19,754 nucleotides of DNA from an uncultured Limnohabitans sp. (lineage in GTDB: Bacteria > Pseudomonadota > Gammaproteobacteria > Burkholderiales > Burkholderiaceae_C). Within the stretch, counting starts at the first letter, position 1; each line of letters opens with the position of its first letter. This document shows, in pieces, positions 1 through 7,125 of the stretch. The notes below the pieces were generated by a model. That model was not told the DNA's origin, ran no database searches, and worked only from the letters and a program-made list of their open reading frames with translations. The DNA is taken from the NCBI GenBank assembly GCA_937928195.1, contig CALEYZ010000059.1, positions 1 to 19,754 of the forward strand, given 5' to 3'. Both the position numbers and the translations under genes were made by a program.

Positions 1-68
1 CCCTGCCCCACAATGAACAAACGAAAATTCCGGTGCTGAAGGGCACGCAGACTGTTCGGTAGCTTCAT
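1..68 (-). CDS. MFS transporter, N-terminal fragment (runs off left edge)
   Basis: On the minus strand an ATG at 68-66 opens a frame with no stop to the window edge. The 22 visible residues begin MKLPNSLRALQHRNFRLFIV. The pattern 'LRAL(R/Q)HRNFRLFxxGQ' is the typical cytoplasmic N-terminus and start of TM1 of MFS exporters of the EntS-like group. An AGGA lies about 9 nt upstream of the ATG, which supports this start. The gene diverges from the RidA-family gene across a 108-nt gap (69-176) in which I see no clear operator. Substrate cannot be inferred. The call rests on a short but characteristic N-terminus. Confidence 0.6.
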   Translation of the reverse strand, partial: MKLPNSLRALQHRNFRLFIVGQ

Positions 69-176
69 GGGTTTACATCCTAGACAATGGGCATCTGAAA
101 TTCAAGTTCATTCTAGTGTCTGACGAGATGGCAAAATGCGAAGCTATTCCAAAACCTCACAAATAAGGTCAGTCAC

Positions 177-521
177 ATGGTTCAAAGATTTGATGTGGGC
201 AGCAGGCTGTCCGAAATGGCCATCCACAATGGCGTGGTGTACTTGGCGGGTCAGATTCCAGAAGACCCCAACCTGGGCATCGAAGGCCAGACTCAACAAG
301 TCTTAGATGCCATTGACAAATTGCTGGCCCGCGCAGGCACCGATAAAAGCAAGTTATTGATGGTGCAAATTTTCTTGGTTGATCTGAACGACTTTGCTGG
401 CATGAACAAAGTCTGGGATGCATGGGTGGTCCCTGGCCATACACCGCCAAGAGCGACCGTTCAAGCCAACCTGGCCTCTCCCAAATGGCGTTTGGAAGTG
501 GTGGCGACAGCAGCCGTTTAA
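177..521 (+). CDS. RidA/YjgF-YER057c-UK114 family protein
   Basis: A 114-residue protein of the RidA superfamily, small soluble trimers with a chorismate-mutase-like fold. Classical RidA hydrolyses reactive enamine/imine intermediates released by PLP enzymes. The visible signature is the C-terminal stretch from about residue 88 (TPPRATVQANLASP), with the family Arg that binds the substrate carboxylate, plus an early 'GVVYLAGQIP' strand. It is shorter than E. coli RidA (128 aa) and ends in 'WRLEVVATAAV', more like the non-archetypal Rid subfamilies, so deaminase activity is not assured. The ATG has AAGG about 8 nt upstream. Its TAA overlaps the stop codon of the convergent MFS gene. Confidence 0.9.
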   Translation: MVQRFDVGSRLSEMAIHNGVVYLAGQIPEDPNLGIEGQTQQVLDAIDKLLARAGTDKSKLLMVQIFLVDLNDFAGMNKVWDAWVVPGHTPPRATVQANLASPKWRLEVVATAAV

Positions 522-1690
522 ACGGCAGACTGCTTCATTTGAGACTCACTGGGCAGAAAGAGCACAATCAGTGCGCCCAGTGCTGCGACGCAAGAAGCTG
601 CCATCATCAAAAAAGTAAAGCCTGAAGCCTTCACAACAGGGCCCAGCGAATAGACCGCCAAAGAACTGATGCCAAACGAAATGGCAATTCGCGTTCCACT
701 GACGCGAGAACGCATGGCATCGTCAATGTATCTCACCACCATGGTGTCGCTGAATGGAATGGCCGCAAACACCATCACCATGTAACCAATGGCAGCCAAG
801 TACCAGGCCCACCCCGTCGACTGGGATGCCACAGCAAAACTCACAATTTGCAAAAACAGCACACTGAAGAACAAGGGCTTCACTGGCAGCCAGTCAAGTA
901 AGCGCCCCACCACCAATTGAGCCAAAGAAGCCACCGCATAAATCAGGGCCAACAGAGTACCCAAACGCGAAGGATCCGAAACGAGTCCATCTAAGCGTTC
1001 AGCCAACAGCTGTGCATTGCCATTGGTGGTCATGTTAAATAGCAAACTGGTGGTTGTGGATGTGGCCACCATCACCACGAAAGTTCGCCAGGCAAGGTGC
1101 TTGGGCAATTGGCGCACGTTCGATTTTTTCTTGGAAGTTGCACTGGCATCTTTGGGTGCAGACCACGCAAACAACAAACCACACAGAATTGAAACAATGC
1201 CCGGCACCAAGAAAGCCACGCGCCATCCTTGCCAAGCTACCAAGAACCCGGTCGACAATGCAGCCATCGCAATGCCCAAATTACCTGCCAAACCATTGAC
1301 ACCAATCGTGAGGCCAGGGCGTGTCGATTTTTGGACCAACATCGGAATGCCAACAGGGTGATAAATGGCAGAAAAGGCGCCTAAGACGGTCAAAGCGATG
1401 GCCATCTGCACAGGCGTTTGTGTCCATGCCACAGCCATGGCAGACACCCCCATGCCGAAATAGAAGACCAACATCATTTGACGACGTCCCCATAAATCAC
1501 CCAAGCGCCCAGCAGGCATGGAGCCCAAGCCAAACATGACAAAAGCACCTACGGTGTAGGGCATCATGTCTTCCCATCGACCCACGCCAAACTCTGTCGC
1601 GATGGCGCTCACTGCCGCGGCAAAAATCAACAAAAACAGATGATCGAGCGCGTGGCCCACGTTCAACAACAAAGCAGCAATTTTTGGCAT
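518..1690 (-). CDS. MFS transporter, 12-TM type
   Basis: A major facilitator superfamily permease of 390 residues when started at the ATG at 1690. The frame is open 38 codons further upstream to 1804, but that extra part is not hydrophobic and lacks a good ribosome site. The 1690 ATG has GGAG 4 nt upstream and puts TM1 near the N-terminus as in the family. MFS motif A appears as GRLGDLWGRRQ at about residues 61-71, followed by hydrophobic segments through to the C-terminus. The substrate cannot be told from sequence. It is convergent with the RidA gene (stop codons overlap) and divergent from the Bug receptor gene. Mechanism is presumably secondary proton-linked transport or efflux. Confidence 0.85.
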   Translation of the reverse strand: MPKIAALLLNVGHALDHLFLLIFAAAVSAIATEFGVGRWEDMMPYTVGAFVMFGLGSMPAGRLGDLWGRRQMMLVFYFGMGVSAMAVAWTQTPVQMAIALTVLGAFSAIYHPVGIPMLVQKSTRPGLTIGVNGLAGNLGIAMAALSTGFLVAWQGWRVAFLVPGIVSILCGLLFAWSAPKDASATSKKKSNVRQLPKHLAWRTFVVMVATSTTTSLLFNMTTNGNAQLLAERLDGLVSDPSRLGTLLALIYAVASLAQLVVGRLLDWLPVKPLFFSVLFLQIVSFAVASQSTGWAWYLAAIGYMVMVFAAIPFSDTMVVRYIDDAMRSRVSGTRIAISFGISSLAVYSLGPVVKASGFTFLMMAASCVAALGALIVLFLPSESQMKQSAV

Positions 1691-1839
1691 GTAACTCCAA
1701 ACGAAAAGATCAAGCTGAATTAAACCCTGATTTAGAGGCACCTTGACGATCTTGTCGCCCACAATCAAGGGAATATCCTGTGCGTACTTTTGCAAAATTC
1801 TCATAGGCTATGGGTTCATCTCAGAATGTGGAGTACCCC

Positions 1840-2859
1840 ATGACAAGTTCTCAAACATCGCTTACCCGTCGTCGCCACGCCTCGGCCTGGCTTTCTGGCC
1901 TGGCTTTCGCCCTAAGCCTTTCCGGCATGCTACTGTCTGCTCCCGCAGCCATGGCGCAAAGTTTTCCCAGCAAGCCCATTCGCCTGGTTTGCCCCTTCCC
2001 GCCAGGGGGTGCCGTTGACATTGCCTCACGCGCCATTGCGCTCGAACTGTCAAAGAGTTTAGGGCAACCTGTCACGGTTGATAACAAACCAGGTGCTGGT
2101 GGCAACATTGGCGGCGCCGAAGTGGCCCGTTCCGCGCCCGACGGTCACACCCTTCTCATGACCACCAGTGGCATTCAAGCCATCAATCCAGCGCTCTATG
2201 CCAAGATGCCTTTTGACCCTAGCAAAGACTTGGCCCCCATTTCAGTTCTCGTCTCTTTGAACAATGTGTTGGTGTTGCACCCCTCCGTCAAAGCCAATTC
2301 TGTCACGGACGTCATTTCCCTGGGCAAGGCCCAAGCAGGCTTTTTGAACTATGCCTCCAGTGGCAGCGGAACCAGCACACACATGTCTGGCGAAATGTTT
2401 CGCGCTTTGTCCAACATTTCCATGACACACATTCCCTACAAAGGCAGCGCCCCCGCCATGAATGACTTGCTAGGTGGCCAAGTCATGATGATGTTTGACA
2501 ACATTCCATCGGCGTTACCACACATCAAAGCCGGCAAACTCAAAGCTCTTGCGACGACTGGCGCTAAGCGCGACCCCTCATTGCCAGAGGTGCCCACCAT
2601 CGCAGAGGCGGGGCTGAACGGCTATGAATCGGGCGTCTGGTTCGGTCTCATGGTGGCGGCTAACACGCCACGTGACATCGTGAACAAACTCAACGCGGAA
2701 GTAGTGAAAGGCACAAAGTCGCCCGAATTCATCAAGCGCATGACCGAATTGGGTTACATCATTCACGGCACCAGTCCTGAGACAATGGCCGACATGAACA
2801 AGTCTGAGGTACAGCGCTGGGGCCCTATTGTGAAAGCCTCTGGCGCTAAAGCCGACTGA
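1840..2859 (+). CDS. Bug/TctC-family periplasmic solute receptor (orphan)
   Basis: A tripartite tricarboxylate transporter (TTT) type receptor of 339 residues, a secreted periplasmic protein that usually binds carboxylated or amide ligands. The start at 1840 is preferred over the in-frame ATG at 1810 because GGAG sits 6 nt upstream. It gives a clean signal peptide: Arg-rich n-region (RRR, residues 10-12), a hydrophobic core and predicted cleavage after AMA (residue 39). The mature N-terminus FPSKPIRLVCPFPPGGAVD carries the family P-x-PPGG-x-x-D ligand-loop motif. No TctA/TctB membrane genes are nearby, as is common for expanded Bug receptors in Burkholderiales. The dehydrogenase gene follows after 38 nt, probably in the same transcript. 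Confidence 0.92.
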   Translation: MTSSQTSLTRRRHASAWLSGLAFALSLSGMLLSAPAAMAQSFPSKPIRLVCPFPPGGAVDIASRAIALELSKSLGQPVTVDNKPGAGGNIGGAEVARSAPDGHTLLMTTSGIQAINPALYAKMPFDPSKDLAPISVLVSLNNVLVLHPSVKANSVTDVISLGKAQAGFLNYASSGSGTSTHMSGEMFRALSNISMTHIPYKGSAPAMNDLLGGQVMMMFDNIPSALPHIKAGKLKALATTGAKRDPSLPEVPTIAEAGLNGYESGVWFGLMVAANTPRDIVNKLNAEVVKGTKSPEFIKRMTELGYIIHGTSPETMADMNKSEVQRWGPIVKASGAKAD

Positions 2860-2897
2860 TACCAGTCAACATCTGCCTTGAGTGAATTGAAAGTCTT

Positions 2898-3875
2898 ATG
2901 AATTCTGTTTTGAAAATCGTTTTTCATGGCGACAATGCCGCCAATTTCCGACCAGGATTAGAAGAACTTCTTCACAGCCCGCATCAAATTGTGTCGGTCT
3001 CACAAGGAATGGCACAGGCGGATGAAAGAGCCCATTTCGAAACTGCCGACGTGGTGGTGGGCATTGCACTGAATGCAGACATGCCTCGCCCGCAAAAAAT
3101 GCGTTTGCTGCAAGCCCCTTCGGCTGGCACCGATGGCATTCAACGGCATTGCCTCCCGACGACCGCGCAACTGGCCAATTGCTTTGGCCATGAAAACGCC
3201 ATTGCAGAGTACGTCATGGCGGCACTGCTAATGCGGCACGTGCCATTGCTCAAAGCAGACCAAGATTTGCGCAAAGGTGAATGGCACTATTTTGCAGGAC
3301 GCCCTGGTGCACTTCGCACTGAAATGGGTTCACAAACTTTAGGCTTGCTTGGGTTTGGCCACATCGCCAAAACCCTGGCCCACCGTGCCAAAGCTTTTGG
3401 CATGCGCGTGGTGGTTGCCAACCGCAGTCCGGTCCACAGTACCGAGGTCGATCAAAGCTTCTCTCTGGATGACTTGCATGCGTTCATGGCGTCATGCGAC
3501 GCCGTGGTGGTCACCCTGCCCTTGAGTGACAACACACGAAGCTTGGTGGATGCCAAAGCACTTACCTGCATGCGACCCCATGCCGTCATTGTGAACGTCG
3601 GGCGTGGTGCTGTCATAGATGAATCTGCGCTGTTTGATGTCATGCAGCAAAAGCGCATCGCAGGCGCCATCATTGACACATGGTACCAATACCCTGGTTC
3701 TGAAACGGCCGTTTGTGCGCCTTCGCAGTTTGACTTTGCAAGCTTGACCAACGTGCTCATGACGCCTCACATGTCAGGCTGGACAGAAGGCACGGTGCAG
3801 CGGCGCAAGCAGACCATTGCGGACAACATCAACCGATTGTCTGAAGGTCTACCACTCCTCAACGTTCTGAGTTGA
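2898..3875 (+). CDS. D-isomer-specific 2-hydroxyacid dehydrogenase-like protein
   Basis: A 325-residue protein of the D-2-hydroxyacid dehydrogenase superfamily (NAD(P)-dependent interconversion of 2-hydroxy and 2-keto acids). The Rossmann motif is GLLGFGHIAKTLA (149-161). The substrate-carboxylate Arg is R236 in VNVGRGAVIDE and the catalytic His is H291 in MTPHMSGW. The catalytic Glu, normally in a 'DVFxxEP' element, is not there: the matching stretch is DTWYQYP (260-266), with Tyr265 at the Glu position. Activity may therefore differ from the canonical enzyme, or this is a specialised subgroup. It follows the Bug receptor closely, so it may process that receptor's ligand (inference). The ribosome site is weak. 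Confidence 0.87.
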   Translation: MNSVLKIVFHGDNAANFRPGLEELLHSPHQIVSVSQGMAQADERAHFETADVVVGIALNADMPRPQKMRLLQAPSAGTDGIQRHCLPTTAQLANCFGHENAIAEYVMAALLMRHVPLLKADQDLRKGEWHYFAGRPGALRTEMGSQTLGLLGFGHIAKTLAHRAKAFGMRVVVANRSPVHSTEVDQSFSLDDLHAFMASCDAVVVTLPLSDNTRSLVDAKALTCMRPHAVIVNVGRGAVIDESALFDVMQQKRIAGAIIDTWYQYPGSETAVCAPSQFDFASLTNVLMTPHMSGWTEGTVQRRKQTIADNINRLSEGLPLLNVLS

Positions 3876-3893
3876 TCGCCGGATAGCGGTTGA

Positions 3894-4967
3894 TCAAGCA
3901 CTCTGCCTTGAGATGATCTCGAAGCCCAAATCTAGCTGGGGCTGAATGGGTATTTCACCGTGAATCAGCTGCAAGAGCATGTGCGCGGCGGCCTCACCCA
4001 CTTGGGCTCGCGGGGTACGAACTGTTGTTAGAGGTGGCCACATTTGATCACTGCCGGTTAAATCGTTGAAACCGGCAATGGCCACTTGGTGCGGTACTGC
4101 AACCCCTAAACGCATGGCGGCCAACAGCGCGCCTTGGGCCAAGTCGTCGTTGCAAAAGAAAATGGCATCAACTGCATGGCTTTGCTTCATGATTTGCTCA
4201 AACATCAAGCCCCCCAAAGCCAGAGACGATGGTGCAGGATTCAGCCACTCTAAATTGGGGTCATACAAGTGATTGGCCTTCAAAGCTTTACGCCACCCCT
4301 GTAAGCGTTGCATCACACGCGGGTCTAGCTGGGCAGCTGCAAACACAATGCGTTTTTTGCCTAGCGCCAAGAGGTGTTGCGTCATGGCCTCGCCCGCATC
4401 AGTTTGCCGAAACCCCACACAATAAGGCCCCAGATCGGCTTCAAGCTTGTCCGTCAGATTTGACAAGTCAGGCTCGTCTGGTAAGTCCATCAAATGAACA
4501 CAAGGTACATTGCTGCGTGCCATCAGTTTTTGGGTGGCAGGACTGTGGTCCAAGCCCGTGATCAACATGCCCGCCGGCCGATGGTGCAACTGTTCTCGCA
4601 GCAGCTGCTCTTCTTCGCTGGCGTTGTAGTGCGTCACACCCATCAAGGTTTGAAAACCAGCCGCACGCAGTGTTCTTTGTGCAGCCTCCAACAAGTCCAC
4701 GAACAGGGTGTTGGACAACAAAGGAATCAAAATGGTGACGTGGTCACTGCGCTGAGAAGCCAATGCGCGTGCTGCAGGATCGGGCACATAGCCCAGTTTG
4801 TCTGATACGGCCAATACCCGTTCAACAAGGTCAGGATCTACGGCTCGCTCGCCCCGCAAGGCGCGCGAAACAGTGCTAGGGCTGACACCTGCAGCCTGCG
4901 CCACATCATTCAAAGTGATCCGGCCTGTTGAGCGGTGATTTTTGGGACGGTTGGGCAAGGTTTTCAA
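3894..4967 (-). CDS. LacI-family transcriptional repressor, GntR (gluconate) type
   Basis: A 357-residue LacI-family regulator. The helix-turn-helix and hinge span about residues 17-72 (LNDVAQAAGVSPSTVSRAL, then YVPDPAARALA). The periplasmic-binding-protein-like effector domain follows. Several segments resemble E. coli GntR: LLSNTLF, HSPATQKLM, VHLMD, AQLDPRVMQRLQGW, CNDDLAQGA, IAGFND and LDLGFEI near the C-terminus. A sugar-acid effector such as gluconate is therefore likely. The start is a TTG at 4967; there is no in-frame ATG before residue ~108, and a stop lies upstream at 5000-4998. A weak GGA precedes it. The gene diverges from gntK, and a palindrome lies 37 nt upstream of its start, consistent with autorepression. 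It is convergent with the hydroxyacid dehydrogenase gene (18-nt gap). Confidence 0.9.
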   Translation of the reverse strand: MKTLPNRPKNHRSTGRITLNDVAQAAGVSPSTVSRALRGERAVDPDLVERVLAVSDKLGYVPDPAARALASQRSDHVTILIPLLSNTLFVDLLEAAQRTLRAAGFQTLMGVTHYNASEEEQLLREQLHHRPAGMLITGLDHSPATQKLMARSNVPCVHLMDLPDEPDLSNLTDKLEADLGPYCVGFRQTDAGEAMTQHLLALGKKRIVFAAAQLDPRVMQRLQGWRKALKANHLYDPNLEWLNPAPSSLALGGLMFEQIMKQSHAVDAIFFCNDDLAQGALLAAMRLGVAVPHQVAIAGFNDLTGSDQMWPPLTTVRTPRAQVGEAAAHMLLQLIHGEIPIQPQLDLGFEIISRQSA

Positions 4968-5004
4968 GGGTTTGTCCGTAGCAAAACTGATTTCAATTTA
5001 GATA

Positions 5005-5018
5005 GGATAGCGCTATCC
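5005..5018. promoter_or_regulatory. Putative LacI/GntR-type operator O1 (GGATAGCGCTATCC)
   Basis: A perfect 14-bp palindrome, GGATAGCGCTATCC, with a central CG as in many LacI-family operators. It lies 37 nt upstream of the repressor start and matches O2 at 5113-5126 in 12 of 14 positions (both fit GGAYAGCGCTRTCC, both preceded by A and followed by AA). It is placed to control the repressor gene and, together with O2, the divergent gntK operon. Confidence 0.75.
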
Positions 5019-5021
5019 AAA

Positions 5022-5048
5022 GAATTTAACAGTCAAATAGTTAAATTC
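5022..5048. promoter_or_regulatory. AT-rich inverted repeat between the two operators
   Basis: A perfect dyad: GAATTTAAC (5022-5030), 9-nt spacer, GTTAAATTC (5040-5048). It differs in sequence from the two GC-centred operators and starts 3 bp after O1. It could bind a second dimeric regulator or sit over promoter elements of the divergent genes. A terminator is unlikely because no T-run follows on either strand. The symmetry is directly visible; the function is inference. Confidence 0.5.
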
Positions 5049-5112
5049 CGATGCCATCGATTTCCCTAATGATGCACTGAACCATTTCAAAGCCATTCTC
5101 TTTTGCACCTCA

Positions 5113-5126
5113 GGACAGCGCTGTCC
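5113..5126. promoter_or_regulatory. Putative LacI/GntR-type operator O2 (GGACAGCGCTGTCC)
   Basis: A perfect 14-bp palindrome, GGACAGCGCTGTCC, ending 2 nt before the gntK start codon. It is near-identical to O1, 108 bp away centre to centre (about ten helical turns), which would allow a tetrameric LacI-type repressor to form a loop. Because it abuts the ATG, it occupies the space where a Shine-Dalgarno would normally sit. Confidence 0.78.
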
Positions 5127-5128
5127 AA

Positions 5129-5692
5129 ATGCATTCAAACACACTCATCATGCCAACTGAAGACCTCGCACTGAAAATCATTGTGATGGGCGTTTCTGGT
5201 TCCGGCAAATCAACGCTGGCCCAAAGCCTGAGCAAGGTCCTTCAATTGCGCTTTAAAGACGGCGATGAATTGCATCTGCCCGAAAGTGTTGCCAAGATGC
5301 GTGCCGGCATCGCGCTGCAAGACGAAGACCGTTGGCCGTGGTTAGATCGAATTTCGCGATATCTGAATGACACCCCGGACAGTCACCTGGCGGGCGGCAT
5401 TGTGGCTTGCTCTGCGCTCAAGCGTATTTACCGCGATCGCATTCGCCAAGAAGCAGGCCCCGTGGTCTTTCTGTTTTTAGAAGGAAATCCCGAACTCATC
5501 CGCCAGCGCATGCAAGAACGCGTAGGGCATTACATGCAAGCTGGGCTGTTAGACAGCCAATTGCAAACCCTAGAAAAACCATCGAATGATGAAACAGATG
5601 TGATCACGCTCAGCATCGATCAATCTGTTGAGCAAATCCTTCAGCAAGCCGTTCAAGGCTTAAAAGCCTCCACACTGCAAACCCTCCCCTGA
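5129..5692 (+). CDS. gntK: Gluconate kinase (gluconokinase)
   Basis: Thermoresistant-type gluconokinase of 187 residues, which phosphorylates D-gluconate with ATP to 6-phosphogluconate in the cytoplasm. The P-loop is GVSGSGKST (21-29). Family motifs follow in order: DGDELH (44-49), DEDRWPWL (65-72), CSALKRIYRDRIR (94-106) and LDSQLQTLEKP (141-151). Length matches the family (~175-190 aa). Start choice is uncertain. The ATG at 5129 abuts operator O2 and has no usable Shine-Dalgarno, and an in-frame ATG at 5150 has none either, so a leaderless or near-leaderless message is possible. It is the first gene of the operon, divergent from the GntR-type repressor and 23 nt before the Dabb-like gene. 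Confidence 0.95.
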   Translation: MHSNTLIMPTEDLALKIIVMGVSGSGKSTLAQSLSKVLQLRFKDGDELHLPESVAKMRAGIALQDEDRWPWLDRISRYLNDTPDSHLAGGIVACSALKRIYRDRIRQEAGPVVFLFLEGNPELIRQRMQERVGHYMQAGLLDSQLQTLEKPSNDETDVITLSIDQSVEQILQQAVQGLKASTLQTLP

Positions 5693-5715
5693 CTTACACA
5701 CCCCATAGGATTTTC

Positions 5716-6054
5716 ATGTTCATACGATGCGCATTTTTTCAAGGCAATGTCAAACCCGGCAAAGAGCAAGCCTTCAACGACTACATCCGAAAAGAACTCG
5801 TGCCCTTGTGGACACGTTTTCCTGGCGCACAAGAAGTTCGCGTTTTAAGACAAGTCGAAAGCGATGTCGCCGATCCCCACTTTGGCATGGTGCTGTCTGT
5901 TCGGTATCCCACGCGCGAATCAATTGAAATTGCCTTGGCATCCGAAGTTCGCTTGAAAAGCCGCGAAGTGTCCAAAGACTTGATCGCCATGTTTGATGGC
6001 ACCGTTTTCCACACAGTATTCAGTGCAGACGAGTACGCACTGCCCACCGATTGA
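5716..6054 (+). CDS. Small Dabb-like (dimeric alpha/beta-barrel) protein
   Basis: A 112-residue soluble protein with no signal peptide. Its pattern (MFIRCAFFQGNVKPGKEQAFNDYI..., then LVPLWTRFPG, VRVLRQ, a long middle helix and a final hydrophobic strand DGTVFHTVF) looks like one ferredoxin-like Dabb/EthD/RhaM-fold unit. I do not recognise a specific family and no catalytic signature is clear. AGGA sits 5 nt before the ATG. It lies between gntK and the TRAP receptor gene, with gaps of 23 and 39 nt, so it is very probably co-expressed with the sugar-acid pathway. A sugar-acid mutarotase or lactone-handling role would fit the fold and setting but is only a guess. Confidence 0.7.
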   Translation: MFIRCAFFQGNVKPGKEQAFNDYIRKELVPLWTRFPGAQEVRVLRQVESDVADPHFGMVLSVRYPTRESIEIALASEVRLKSREVSKDLIAMFDGTVFHTVFSADEYALPTD

Positions 6055-6093
6055 TTTTTCTCAACCCGTAAAACAACCACAGGAGTCAACACC

Positions 6094-7068
6094 ATGAAAA
6101 TTTCTCGCATTCTCGTTGCTTGCTTGATCGCCAGCATGGGCTCGGCTGCTTTTGCTGCCAAGTTCAACCTCAAAATGGGCCATGCTGTGAACACCACAGA
6201 CGGTCAACACGCTGCAGCCCTTAAATTGGCAGAGTTGGTTAAACAACGCACCAATGGCGACGTGGAAATCACCGTCTTCCCTGCCAACCAATTGGGCAAT
6301 GACGCAGCCATGATCAATGGCGTTCGCGGTGGCACCATCGACATCGTGTCAAGCGGGGCCTCCAACTACAACGGCATTGTCCCCAACACAGCCGCCATGG
6401 AATTGCCATTTGTGTTCCGCAATGCACAACACGCCTACCATGTGTTAGATGGCGCAGTAGGCACAGGCGTGTTGAACGAACTGGCACCTCACGGCATGAA
6501 AGGTTTGTCTTACTGGGAAAACGGCTGGCGCGCTTTCACCAACAACAAGCGTCCTGTCAACAAGCCTGAAGACTTGAAGGGTTTGAAGATCCGCTCAACA
6601 CCCAACCCTTATCACATTCAAGCCTTCAAACTGCTTGGCATGAACCCATCACCCATGCCCATCTCTGAGCTGTACACCGCGCTGGAGTCAGGCACCTTTG
6701 ACGCGCAAGAGCACCCGATCAATGTCACGTGGTCTTCCAAATTCTACGAAGTGCAAAAGCATTTGACCGTCAGCAATCACGTGTACTCACCACTGATTGT
6801 GGCCATGAACAAGGCGAAATTTGATTCTCTGCCGGCCAACTACCAAGTCATTGTGGTGGACTCCGCACGCGAGGCTGCCAAGTATCAACGTGACTTGAAT
6901 GCACAAAATGCAGGCAAAGTGATCGCTGAATTGAAGAAGGCTGGCATGCAAGTGATTGAAAACGTCGACATGGCACCTTTCCAGAAAATTGTGTCTGCTG
7001 AAATTGCCAAAACATTTGGTGAGAAAAATGGCCCTGCATTGCTGCAAGCCATTGAAAACACCAAGTAA
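6094..7068 (+). CDS. TRAP transporter periplasmic receptor (DctP family), sugar-acid type
   Basis: A 324-residue DctP-type receptor that would deliver an acidic ligand to the DctQM permease downstream. It has a signal peptide (MKIS...SAAFA, cleavage near residue 21-22), then a mature domain beginning KFNLKMGHAVNT. The family signatures are GDVEITVFPANQLGND (55-70), WENGWRAFTN (141-150) and LKGLKIRSTPNP (161-172). R167 is at the position of the conserved TRAP Arg that pairs with the ligand carboxylate. AGGAG lies 8 nt upstream of the ATG. Being in an operon with gluconate/idonate enzymes suggests a hexonate ligand such as L-idonate, D-gluconate or 5-keto-gluconate; this is inference from context. 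Confidence 0.93.
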   Translation: MKISRILVACLIASMGSAAFAAKFNLKMGHAVNTTDGQHAAALKLAELVKQRTNGDVEITVFPANQLGNDAAMINGVRGGTIDIVSSGASNYNGIVPNTAAMELPFVFRNAQHAYHVLDGAVGTGVLNELAPHGMKGLSYWENGWRAFTNNKRPVNKPEDLKGLKIRSTPNPYHIQAFKLLGMNPSPMPISELYTALESGTFDAQEHPINVTWSSKFYEVQKHLTVSNHVYSPLIVAMNKAKFDSLPANYQVIVVDSAREAAKYQRDLNAQNAGKVIAELKKAGMQVIENVDMAPFQKIVSAEIAKTFGEKNGPALLQAIENTK

Positions 7069-7078
7069 TTCAACGCAA

Positions 7079-7106
7079 AAAACCCTCTTCGTTAGAAGAG
7101 GGTTTT
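7079..7106 (+). terminator. Intercistronic hairpin (terminator/attenuator) after the TRAP receptor gene
   Basis: A perfect 12-bp stem, AAAACCCTCTTC (7079-7090) and GAAGAGGGTTTT (7095-7106), with the 4-nt loop GTTA. It starts 10 nt after the receptor stop codon and ends 19 nt before the DctQ start. The T-tract is within the stem end and broken by CA afterwards, so leaky termination is likely. It probably stabilises the receptor mRNA and lowers expression of the downstream genes. Confidence 0.85.
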
Positions 7107-7125
7107 CATTGTTTTGTGTGGTCCT

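Noticed and set aside
1741..1770. CCTTGA-N18-TCAAGG inverted repeat in the MFS/Bug intergenic region
   Set aside because: Only 6-bp arms with a wide spacer; easily found by chance, and no second copy was seen.
1691..1804. 38-codon N-terminal extension of the MFS transporter
   Set aside because: Not hydrophobic and without a good ribosome site, whereas the ATG at 1690 has GGAG upstream and fits MFS topology. It would also fill the divergent promoter region.
3876..3899. Possible hairpin around TTGATC...TTGATCAA between the dehydrogenase and repressor genes
   Set aside because: The arms are short and imperfect and no T-run follows on either strand, so a terminator cannot be supported.
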